Origin: DATBMY01 sp036554605
GTDB lineage: Bacteria; Acidobacteriota; Blastocatellia; UBA7656
Length of the DNA: 8,716 bases
Assembly (NCBI GenBank): GCA_036554605.1
Contig: DATBMY010000189.1
Span: 1-8,716, forward strand
Direction of reading: 5' to 3'
The position numbers were made by a program, and so were the translations under genes. Positions 1 through 6,589 of the stretch are shown here, one piece after another. The notes beneath the pieces were generated by a model, which ran no database searches, was not told the DNA's origin, and worked only from the letters and a program-made list of their open reading frames with translations. The first letter of the stretch is position 1; each line of letters begins with the position of its first letter.

Positions 1-1490
1 CTGAGTATCTGCTCGCGAAATATGGGTATTACCGAGCCGGTCGACCCCATGACATTTCCGAATCGCACCGCCACATAGCGAGTTGCATAGTATTGATCGA
101 GCTCCTGTATGACAAGCTCGGCCATACGCTTGCAAGCCCCCATCAAGGAGGTTGGGCGAACCGCCTTATCGGTCGAGATGAGCACAAACACCTCTACGCC
201 GAGTTTCCCGGAAAGCTCTCCAAGCAATTGCGTGTTGTGAACATTGTTCTTCACTGCCTCGCTCGGGTTGCTCTCCATCATCGGGACGTGCTTATGCGCG
301 GCCGCGTGCAGCACGAGCTGAGGCCTGTGTACGGTCAGTATGGATCGCATCCTTCTCTCGTCACCCACATCCGCTACCAGCGCCATTGTCGGTATATCCG
401 GGTAGACTCTGCTCATCTCCTGGTCTATTTGAAAAAGCGCGAATTCGGCCCGTTCTACCAGAAGCAGCTTCGCCGGTTGGAATCGCGCCACCTGCCGCAC
501 CAGCTCCGAGCCGATAGATCCGCCCGCTCCCGTCACCATTACCACTTTGCCGGCGAGAAAAGTCTTCATCGCCTCCTCGTCAAGCTGCACGGGCTCGCGC
601 CCCAGCAGATCTTCGATCTGGAGGTCGCGTATGCGGCTGGTCCCAACATTTCCCTGAAGGATCTCATAGAGGCCGGGAATAATCTGTGCCTTCACCGGGA
701 TTGATTCGCACAGCTTTACAATCCGCTGAATGTCTCGCCTCGGGGCCTCGGCAATAGTCAATACGACCTGATCTATATTCATTTCCCAGACCAGGCGCGG
801 CAAAGCCTCGGTTGTGCCGAGCACTTTTACTCCCTGGATCACCGACCCCAGTTTATTGCGGTCATCGTCGATGAATCCTTCTATGTCCCAGTGCATATCG
901 CCCCGGCTCAGGACCTCTTTCGCCGTCAGGACGCCCGCGCGCCCCGCGCCGATCAGAAGCACTCTTTTCCTGTTTCCGTTGCTTGCGGGAATTGACTTGT
1001 GCCGCTTCTCGTATCGCTCATATAGGACTCGCCTGACTACGCGCATACCCAGCACCGCTCCAAATGCCAGGATGGTGTCTATGATGATTATCGAGAAGGG
1101 GACTCTCCAGGGCTTCAGCGCCTCTGGCAGGCTAAGTCGCAATATCAGGATTGGCGCCAGAGACAGGAAGGCAGCCTGCATAAAGACTCTTACTTCGGCT
1201 ATCCCGATATAGCGCCATACAAAGGAGTATATGCCGCATAGGCAAAGCACCCCAAACTGTATCGGCACGACATACAGGAGTTGCATGAACATTTGAGAGA
1301 CCTGTTGCTCGTCAAACGTGAATTCGAGGCGCAGTAAATACGCTATGTAAAACGCGGCCGTGAGCACTATGAGGTCCAGCGCAAACTGGTACTTCTTTCT
1401 GATCAACTTGGTTTTTCGCCATGGGGTTGATCTGTGAGGCTCTATGCTCTTTTCAATTTTTGATACTGGGGATAGGGGCTTGACACACAT
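1..1490 (-). CDS. Nucleotide-sugar 4,6-dehydratase, FlaA1/CapD/WbpM family (C-terminus cut off by window edge)
   Basis: Membrane-anchored dehydratase that in this family converts UDP-GlcNAc to a UDP-4-keto-6-deoxy sugar, the precursor of 4-amino sugars. About 496 residues are visible; family members run to roughly 600-650, so the end is missing at the left edge. Hydrophobic segments lie near residues 36-54, 71-91, 104-118 and 131-149. A first Rossmann-like domain follows with GAGRAG at 181-186. The catalytic short-chain dehydrogenase domain starts with GAGGSIGSE at 321-329, then LHAAAHKHVPMME (394-406), and STDKAVRPTSLMGACKR at 439-455. The triad reads Ser439, Met450, Lys454, i.e. the SMK variant known from WbpM-type long members instead of SYK. 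ATG at 1490 is chosen because it follows AGGAAGGAG at good spacing and an in-frame TAA lies three codons upstream. It is the last gene of the cluster in view and the only one with a real gap before it. Whether it retains or inverts C5 cannot be told. Confidence 0.95.
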   Translation of the reverse strand, partial: MCVKPLSPVSKIEKSIEPHRSTPWRKTKLIRKKYQFALDLIVLTAAFYIAYLLRLEFTFDEQQVSQMFMQLLYVVPIQFGVLCLCGIYSFVWRYIGIAEVRVFMQAAFLSLAPILILRLSLPEALKPWRVPFSIIIIDTILAFGAVLGMRVVRRVLYERYEKRHKSIPASNGNRKRVLLIGAGRAGVLTAKEVLSRGDMHWDIEGFIDDDRNKLGSVIQGVKVLGTTEALPRLVWEMNIDQVVLTIAEAPRRDIQRIVKLCESIPVKAQIIPGLYEILQGNVGTSRIRDLQIEDLLGREPVQLDEEAMKTFLAGKVVMVTGAGGSIGSELVRQVARFQPAKLLLVERAEFALFQIDQEMSRVYPDIPTMALVADVGDERRMRSILTVHRPQLVLHAAAHKHVPMMESNPSEAVKNNVHNTQLLGELSGKLGVEVFVLISTDKAVRPTSLMGACKRMAELVIQELDQYYATRYVAVRFGNVMGSTGSVIPIFREQIL

Positions 1491-1634
1491 CTTGCTTTAC
1501 TCCTTCCTGAGCTGTGCAGCAATGAGTAATGATCTTTGTTAGTTCTTTGGTCCGACTTTCATCGACAGCAGAATCCCACTCGAAATGAGCTAAGGTTACA
1601 TCAACGCATGATAGCTTTGACTCGTTGAGCAATT
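1491..1634 (-). other. AT-richer spacer between the GT-C gene and the dehydratase; no supported gene
   Basis: This 144-base gap is about 43% GC by my count, clearly lower than the coding DNA on either side. It is the only sizeable gap in an otherwise overlapping gene set. It holds a 61-codon reading frame (1453-1638, GTG start) whose start overlaps the preceding stop as GTGA. That frame lacks a recognisable Shine-Dalgarno, has a low GC third position, resembles no family that I know, and would run 38 bases into the dehydratase in another frame. I find no convincing sigma-70 -35/-10 pair and no stem-loop plus T-run terminator. It could be an internal promoter region, a gene remnant or a recombination join; the sequence does not decide. 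Confidence 0.5.
1500..1508 (-). promoter_or_regulatory. Strong Shine-Dalgarno of the capD-like dehydratase
   Basis: AGGAAGGAG sits nine bases before the ATG at 1490. It is one of the two strongest ribosome binding sites in the window. It fixes the dehydratase start and shows that this gene is translated independently rather than by coupling to the gene before it. Confidence 0.75.
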
Positions 1635-3065
1635 TCACGGTCGCGCGGGTTTCGCGAGGGCTTTATTAATTGTCATGTAGTCCCTCGCGCGGCCAATGAT
1701 GATCGCAAGACCGGCGGCGGTCATTATCGCGAGCCCGGGCCGGCTTGGAAACAGGTATCTGGGCTCCGCATAAGTAGCGGCATGAAATATAAGCAGCGCT
1801 AACCATGGCGCCCACAACGGCCAGCAGGCCGCAAGTTTGCCCCGCCGCATAAAAAGAAACCAGAGTGATGCGAATATAAGAACAAAGTTGATCGCGTTCA
1901 CCAGGACATGGAATGCCATATAAACAGTCCAGCCCTTGAATGGCCCGAGCTTGAACGCCTCCGGCTTTTGCGAGTTTATAAAGGTCACGTGAAGCGCCAG
2001 GGTCCGCACCCCGGCCATCTGAAGCGTCAGACCTGGATGCTCGATTATATCGTTGCCAACCCATACCCATAGCAGAGACGGCAGAGGGACGGCCTCTTCT
2101 AATGATCTGCGTTTTAGTTGGGCAAGCCCCTCAACCCAGTTTGCGTAATCATTGCTGCCCTGCCGGGTCAGGTTATCCCAGAATCGCCAGTCCCATGGCT
2201 CCGTGCGATATTGAAACCTCCCGAAGTATACGACCTCGGCGAGGTTCTCGCTCTGCTGGCTGTTTAGAAACAACCTCACAGATATAGACGAAATCAAGAT
2301 GGCAAGAATCACGAGAGCCATGCTGGCTAAAATGAACTTTGCCTCTTTGCGCTTTTCCCGCAGCTTCCATAAGACGGCGGCGGCAAGCACGCCGATCAAG
2401 ACTATCAAAGCGGCGTTAGGCCTGGAGAGCACGAGCAAAACGAGCCCCACCCAGACAAGCCAGGCTCCCTGTTTGAAAGGCGACCAGCTCTTTCCCGTCT
2501 TCTGCCAGCGAAAGTATCCGTAAGTGAAGAATACGACGCCCAGGTAGGCGGGAGATTCTCCCGTGATCCCATGGCTATAGTAAATCTGAAAAGGGGATAG
2601 GACCGTAAGCAGCACGGCCAGTTTCCCAGCAAGAGAGCCGCCTATCATCTCTCCGGCGCGGCGCAAAAGCAGCGCCGATATGCTCATCCAGCCTATGGTC
2701 CATATGAATGCCGCGAGCCAGTATGTATCGTCCGCGGAGCCTTGCGCAACGGCCAGATATGGAATCAGGTAATAGAAAACGGGAGCGGGCGCTCTGCTGA
2801 TAACGACGTCGCTCCAGGGCGCTTCTCCCCGAACGGCTAAAGACAACCTCTTCGCTTCATCGTGAAAGTACCTGTCTCCGAGCTTCTTGGGAGCGAAAGA
2901 GAGCGTCGAGACCGCGATAGAGGAAATAACGAGAAAAAGTATGACTATAATATCGAAGCGATCAACTTTTTTGACCAACCTCGATGCCCTTTCGCCGAGC
3001 TTATTCCAAAGAGATCTCTTCTCGTTATTCGACATGGTCTTCAAATTCTCGCGTATCTGCGGCAT
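1635..3065 (-). CDS. Polytopic GT-C type membrane glycosyltransferase (GT39/ArnT-like), predicted
   Basis: A 476-residue integral membrane protein with about ten hydrophobic segments, near residues 38-57, 95-108, 115-135, 147-163, 172-186, 201-233, 244-264, 383-406, 413-430 and 439-458. After the first segment, the loop carries an Asp-Glu pair (D69, E70 in FHDEA), the place where GT-C enzymes keep their acidic catalytic residue. EPRYLFP at 434-440 resembles the conserved C-terminal EPRY motif of PMT_2/GT39-like proteins. Such enzymes transfer a sugar from a polyprenyl-phosphate carrier on the outer face of the membrane; the donor and acceptor here are unknown. A large loop at about 265-380 probably faces outside. 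The start is uncertain: ATG 3065 overlaps the aminotransferase by 25 bases, whereas ATG 3035 (residue 11) would leave a 5-base gap. Neither has a good Shine-Dalgarno. A function as a Wzy-like polymerase is less likely but not excluded. Confidence 0.8.
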   Translation of the reverse strand: MPQIRENLKTMSNNEKRSLWNKLGERASRLVKKVDRFDIIVILFLVISSIAVSTLSFAPKKLGDRYFHDEAKRLSLAVRGEAPWSDVVISRAPAPVFYYLIPYLAVAQGSADDTYWLAAFIWTIGWMSISALLLRRAGEMIGGSLAGKLAVLLTVLSPFQIYYSHGITGESPAYLGVVFFTYGYFRWQKTGKSWSPFKQGAWLVWVGLVLLVLSRPNAALIVLIGVLAAAVLWKLREKRKEAKFILASMALVILAILISSISVRLFLNSQQSENLAEVVYFGRFQYRTEPWDWRFWDNLTRQGSNDYANWVEGLAQLKRRSLEEAVPLPSLLWVWVGNDIIEHPGLTLQMAGVRTLALHVTFINSQKPEAFKLGPFKGWTVYMAFHVLVNAINFVLIFASLWFLFMRRGKLAACWPLWAPWLALLIFHAATYAEPRYLFPSRPGLAIMTAAGLAIIIGRARDYMTINKALAKPARP

Positions 3066-4279
3066 AGCCCTTTGACGGTGCTTATCACATAATCGATCTC
3101 TTCATCGTGCATGCCCGGGTATATAGGAAGACTTATCAAGCGTTTCCACGCGGCGGTCGCTACCGGAAAATCTTCCGGCCGCCAGTCGAAAGTCTCCTGG
3201 TAATAAGGGTGAAGATGCAGAGGCCGCCAGTGCACCGAGCAGCTCACGCCGTTTTGCTTCAACTCTTCCATAAAGCTGTCGCGGTCTATCGTCAATCGCT
3301 CAAGCCGCAGTCTAATCGGGAAGAGGTGCCAGGAATGAATCCTGTTCGCATCCTCAGGCGGCAGCTCGATCTCTTGCGTATCGGCGAACGCTTCGAGGTA
3401 GTGATGAGCGAGAGCTTCACGCTCCCGGCGCATCTGTTCGGCCCGCGCTAGCTGGTGGATGCCGATCGCCGAGGCAATATCGGTCAGGTTGTATTTATAC
3501 CCCGGCGCCATGATCTTATAATCCCAGCTTCCTCCGCTTGAATATCTCTTCCAGGCATCGCGCGAAAGCCCGTGTAGAGACATCATGCGAATTCTCTCCG
3601 CAAGCTCGTCGCTATCGGTTACCGCCATCCCGCCTTCCCCGGTCGTAATGGTCTTATTTGCGTAGAACGAAAAGCAGGTGACCGAGGCCGTGCCCGCGCC
3701 GCAACGGACCCAATCTTGCTCCGGGTCGGGCCGCCAGGAGGCGGGCAACGCGTGAGCGGCGTCTTCAATCATCCATAAGCCGTTCGCTTCGGCGAAAGAG
3801 CGGAGAGCTTGCGGGTCCATCATCAAACCGCCTACGTGAACCGGCATCAGACCGGCTACGGCAGTCTCACGGGGTATAGACCGCGGGAGAGAGCCGGAGC
3901 CAAGCGCGTCTATTTTTTGTCCCGCGTCTTCGAGGCTCATATTCAAAGTCAACGGGTCACAATCGACCAGTATGGGAACTGCTCCCAGATACCTGACTAC
4001 CTCGGCGGTGGCCGCAAATGTCATGGTCGGCACCAGAACTCCCTGCCCCGGCTTCAGGTCCAGCGCTTCGACCGCAAGGTGCAGAGCCGCCGTGCAGGAG
4101 TTGAGCGCTATGGCGTGCTTGCTCCCGACAAACTCGGCGAATCTCTCTTCAAACTGTTTGGTCTTCGGGCCGGTCGTCAGCCACCCGCTACGCAGCGTGT
4201 CAGCTACCTCTTCTATCTCGGCAGCTGTTAAGGAAGGTCTGAAAAACGGAATGGAAAGTCTTGGGGTGGCTGATGTCAT
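3041..4279 (-). CDS. PLP-dependent nucleotide-sugar aminotransferase, DegT/DnrJ/EryC1/StrS family
   Basis: Transfers an amino group, usually from glutamate, to the 4-keto carbon of a nucleotide sugar in the cytoplasm, giving a 4-amino sugar. The 412 residues match the family's full length. The N-terminal SGWLTTGPKTKQFEERFAEF (31-50) and NSCTAALHLA (60-69) are typical. IEDAAHA (171-177) carries the PLP-nitrogen-binding Asp173. SFYANKTITTGEGGM (204-218) carries Lys209, the residue that forms the PLP Schiff base, and YKYNLTDIASAIG (261-273) is also conserved. The closest named types by eye are PglE and ArnB; the exact substrate cannot be read from sequence. With the 4,6-dehydratase in the same locus, a UDP-4-keto-6-deoxy-HexNAc is the most economical guess. 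ATG 4279 is supported by AAGGAG five bases upstream. It follows the sugar transferase by nine bases. Confidence 0.95.
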   Translation of the reverse strand: MTSATPRLSIPFFRPSLTAAEIEEVADTLRSGWLTTGPKTKQFEERFAEFVGSKHAIALNSCTAALHLAVEALDLKPGQGVLVPTMTFAATAEVVRYLGAVPILVDCDPLTLNMSLEDAGQKIDALGSGSLPRSIPRETAVAGLMPVHVGGLMMDPQALRSFAEANGLWMIEDAAHALPASWRPDPEQDWVRCGAGTASVTCFSFYANKTITTGEGGMAVTDSDELAERIRMMSLHGLSRDAWKRYSSGGSWDYKIMAPGYKYNLTDIASAIGIHQLARAEQMRREREALAHHYLEAFADTQEIELPPEDANRIHSWHLFPIRLRLERLTIDRDSFMEELKQNGVSCSVHWRPLHLHPYYQETFDWRPEDFPVATAAWKRLISLPIYPGMHDEEIDYVISTVKGLCRRYARI

Positions 4280-4284
4280 GCTCG

Positions 4285-4290
4285 CTCCTT
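4285..4290 (-). promoter_or_regulatory. Shine-Dalgarno of the aminotransferase, overlapping the upstream stop codon
   Basis: AAGGAG lies five bases before the ATG at 4279 and shares bases with the TAA stop of the sugar transferase, as TAAGGAG. This fixes the aminotransferase start and is the usual layout for reinitiation between neighbouring genes in an operon. Confidence 0.7.
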
Positions 4291-4969
4291 ATGCGGTTTT
4301 TGTCGCCACTCGCGATTGCTTATTGGCTGCTTTAATCATCTCGGGAGGGTCCGCGAAATCTCGCTTCCCAAGCGCTATGGCAAATATCACTCGCATGGTC
4401 CGTAGAATTATCTTCAGGTCATAAACAACAGACGCCTCGCGCACATAAACGATGTCGAGGGCCAGCTTAACCGGCATCACCTGCTCGACGTATTGCTTTT
4501 CAGTATTCTCGGCGCTCAAGAGCCGTTCGCCGTGCGTGTAGTTATAGATGCTGCCGGGACTCGCGAGCCCGGGCAGAACCGTTAAGGTCTCCATATGCTC
4601 TTTGGAGTAATATTCATCGACGATTCTCGGGTCCTCCGGGCGAGGCCCGACAATAGCCATCTCTCCTCTCAGCACATTGAAGAGCTGAGGCAGCTCATCT
4701 ATCTTCAAGCGCCGCAGCCACAGGCCGAAGGCGAAAACGCGCGGATCATTCTTTGCCGCTATGGCGCTGGCGTACCCGTCCTGGCGAACATGCATGGTGC
4801 GAAACTTATACATCGTGAATATCTTTCCATAACGGCCGGCTCTCTTGGCCCGGTAAAGAACCGGGCCCGCGCTACAAATCCGTATTCCCGCCGTCGCCAG
4901 TATGAATAGCGGGGATAGTACGATCAGCGCCGTTATAGATATGACGTAATCAATCAAGCGTCTGGCCAT
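4289..4969 (-). CDS. Polyprenyl-phosphate sugar-1-phosphate transferase, short PglC/WcaJ-type (monotopic phosphoglycosyl transferase)
   Basis: Starts glycan assembly by moving a sugar phosphate from a UDP-sugar to polyprenyl phosphate at the cytoplasmic face of the membrane. It has 226 residues, the short PglC-like form without the extra N-terminal membrane domain of WcaJ. One hydrophobic segment (about 9-29) with a central Pro20 fits the known re-entrant helix. KRAGRYGKIFTMYKFRTM (42-59) is a family signature. KIDELPQLFNVLRGEMAIVG (89-108) contains the Asp91-Glu92 catalytic dyad, followed by PRPE (109-112). The segment after it reads LPGLASPGSIYNYTHGE (132-148) instead of the more usual KPGITGLAQ-type motif. 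The start at 4969 overlaps the deacetylase gene by 20 bases and has a moderate Shine-Dalgarno-like AGGCGAG at 4979-4985. The sugar handled is probably the amino sugar made by its neighbours, but this is inference. Confidence 0.95.
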   Translation of the reverse strand: MARRLIDYVISITALIVLSPLFILATAGIRICSAGPVLYRAKRAGRYGKIFTMYKFRTMHVRQDGYASAIAAKNDPRVFAFGLWLRRLKIDELPQLFNVLRGEMAIVGPRPEDPRIVDEYYSKEHMETLTVLPGLASPGSIYNYTHGERLLSAENTEKQYVEQVMPVKLALDIVYVREASVVYDLKIILRTMRVIFAIALGKRDFADPPEMIKAANKQSRVATKTA

Positions 4970-5627
4970 TACGAATAACTCGCCTGACAGTCATGAAAGG
5001 CTCGGCCGCGTCGAGGCATACTTGATTGCCCCAGGCCTTCGCCTTGTTCTTTAGAGCTTCGAGTGAACGAGGATGAGGATAGTCGCGCAATTCGCTCTCA
5101 TAGCACGCCATCGCTTCGAGCTTCTGCTCCAGGGTAGATGAAATATCGACCCAGGTATCGGGCACAAAAGATCGCGGATAAGCCCATTCGGTGCTGCTCG
5201 CCGTGTCGAATGCATATACGGCCTGTATGTACTCTTCCGTCGGTCGCGTAGCCACCATCAGCGCCTGGAATAGAAGCTGGTGATCGCGATTTATATCGCC
5301 GCCATGCTGGCAATAAATGATCGCGGGTCTTACCTCGCGAATCGCTTTCTCCAGAGGCGTGATCAGGTCCGTGAGCGTTATTGTATCGAGCCGCTGGTCG
5401 GCAAAACCTAACAACCTGACGTCTTCAACTCCAAGCTTGCGGGCCGCGCGCTCAGTGTGAGAGCGCTGGCCGACCCCTTCCGTTCCGTACCGCAGCGATT
5501 CTCCTTCGCAGGCGATTACGGATGTCACCTGCTCGCCAGCTCTCGCGTGAAGCGCGATAGTTCCTCCGCATCCTAATAACTCATCGTCGGGATGAGCGGC
5601 TATTACCATCACGCGCTTCTTAATCAT
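4950..5627 (-). CDS. PIG-L (LmbE) family zinc-dependent N-deacetylase
   Basis: Family members remove an N-acyl (mostly N-acetyl) group from GlcNAc-containing glycolipids, nucleotide sugars or small-molecule glycosides with a mononuclear zinc site. The 225 residues are standard length. AHPDDE at 11-16 gives the zinc ligands His12 and Asp15 plus the catalytic Asp14. The third ligand is His116 in GGDINRDHQ (109-117). A Rossmann-like start (RVMVIA) precedes the motif. No signal peptide or membrane segment is visible, so it should act in the cytoplasm or at its membrane face. Its ATG at 5627 lies inside the end of the formyltransferase gene (8-base overlap), so the two are likely made together. 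The substrate could be a C2 N-acetyl group, or, by analogy to ArnD, an N-formyl group; the sequence cannot choose. Confidence 0.93.
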   Translation of the reverse strand: MIKKRVMVIAAHPDDELLGCGGTIALHARAGEQVTSVIACEGESLRYGTEGVGQRSHTERAARKLGVEDVRLLGFADQRLDTITLTDLITPLEKAIREVRPAIIYCQHGGDINRDHQLLFQALMVATRPTEEYIQAVYAFDTASSTEWAYPRSFVPDTWVDISSTLEQKLEAMACYESELRDYPHPRSLEALKNKAKAWGNQVCLDAAEPFMTVRRVIRNGQTLD

Positions 5628-6570
5628 TGGTCCAGCTCTTACCTTCCCACTGCTGATCGCTCAACCGGCGGCCGCTCAGAATCTCTCCGCTCTCGCTCTC
5701 TATTTCCAGAAGGGCGATTGCTCCCTCTCCGCAACCTATAACCTGCCCGCATGCCCCATCAACGGGACTGAGCATAGGCCCGATGACGCGGCCCGGCGCC
5801 GCTTTGGTTGAAGAGTTACCGGGCAATAGCGCGCATTGCCATACGGTCCAGCGTTGCCCGTCGAGCCGGCTGAACGCGCCGGGGTAAGGGCGGGTCAGGG
5901 CGCGCACAAAGTCATAAACTTCAAGATTGCTGCCGGACCAGTTGATAAGCCCGTCGTCGGGCTTGCGCCCGGGCAGATTCGGCTCGTCCGTACGGGGCTG
6001 CCGGCGGCCCGGTTTTTCTCCGGCCAAAAGCTTCGGGATCACTCCTAAGATCATGTCGCGATTTGTATCGGCAACTTTCTCATATAGCGAAGCGCAAGTG
6101 TCATAGGGCGTAATCGGAATCGGCCTTTGGTCTATGATGTCTCCGCTGTCTACGCCTTCGGCGAGCCAGATCAGCGTATTGCCAGTCTCTTTCATACCCT
6201 TGATGAGAGCCCAGTTTATTGGCGCGCGGCCGCGATTGTGAGGCAGGAGCGATGCGTGCGCTCCTATCATCCCGGTCTTCGCGAGCCTGAGCGCCTGGGG
6301 GCGAACAATCTGCGTCCACCCGATTACAAAAACCACGTCGAGATCGAGCCGGCTCAAAAGCTCGATGGAATTCTCGTCGTTGATATTTCCTATCTCATAA
6401 AGAGGGACATCAAACGCGCTGCAAACCGAATCGTAATCGGCCGAGCCGCTTCTGCGGGCCGCTAAATCCTGCTTCAAAGTCAGGACCGCTTCGATACCGA
6501 TACCCTTTTCAAGAACAGCCCGAAGCGCGGGAATGCCCTCCATATGAAAACCGACCCATCCAATTCTCAT
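5620..6570 (-). CDS. Sugar N-formyltransferase, ArnA N-terminal/Fmt-like (probably not methionyl-tRNA formyltransferase)
   Basis: Predicted to transfer formyl from 10-formyltetrahydrofolate to an amine on a nucleotide-linked amino sugar. It has 316 residues, the size of Fmt and of the ArnA formyltransferase domain. The N-terminal folate-binding domain spans about 1-185. The core motif IGAHASLLPHNRGRAPINW (102-120) and LAEGVDSGDI (136-145) hold the catalytic His105 and Asp141. The C-terminal domain includes GRKPDDGLINW (201-211) and RALTRPYPGAF (223-233), which match the corresponding part of ArnA as I remember it. Context is all sugar metabolism, hence a sugar rather than Met-tRNA substrate. 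Oddity: the catalytic Asn of Fmt/ArnA, two residues before the His, is Gly103 here. It follows the GT4 gene by 19 bases, without an obvious Shine-Dalgarno, and overlaps the PIG-L gene by eight. A housekeeping Fmt is the alternative but is unlikely here. Confidence 0.88.
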   Translation of the reverse strand: MRIGWVGFHMEGIPALRAVLEKGIGIEAVLTLKQDLAARRSGSADYDSVCSAFDVPLYEIGNINDENSIELLSRLDLDVVFVIGWTQIVRPQALRLAKTGMIGAHASLLPHNRGRAPINWALIKGMKETGNTLIWLAEGVDSGDIIDQRPIPITPYDTCASLYEKVADTNRDMILGVIPKLLAGEKPGRRQPRTDEPNLPGRKPDDGLINWSGSNLEVYDFVRALTRPYPGAFSRLDGQRWTVWQCALLPGNSSTKAAPGRVIGPMLSPVDGACGQVIGCGEGAIALLEIESESGEILSGRRLSDQQWEGKSWTND

Positions 6571-6589
6571 GAAAGTGCTTATAGACCGG

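Noticed and set aside
93..1212. Plus-strand open frames at 93-704 and 814-1212
   Set aside because: They lie antisense to the clearly recognisable dehydratase, are rich in Arg and His as expected for shadow frames, and show no motifs.
1511..1520. Inverted repeat GCTGTGCAGC in the spacer as a terminator
   Set aside because: Only four base pairs around a two-base loop and no following T-run on the minus strand.
1453..1638. 61-codon minus-strand frame with GTG start as a gene
   Set aside because: No Shine-Dalgarno, AT-rich third positions unlike the neighbours, no family resemblance, and it overlaps the well-supported dehydratase start. Kept only as an observation on the spacer.
1610..1640. 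TATCAT-like -10 box in the spacer
   Set aside because: The only TTG-type -35 candidate is 13 bases away, which is too close; no convincing promoter pair.
3809..4424. Long plus-strand frames at 3809-4231 and 3972-4424
   Set aside because: Antisense to the aminotransferase and the sugar transferase end, which have full conserved motifs; these frames carry none.
5620..6570. Annotation as housekeeping methionyl-tRNA formyltransferase
   Set aside because: It sits among sugar genes, matches ArnA-type motifs, lacks the Fmt catalytic Asn, and is not next to def or rsmB-type genes that often accompany fmt.
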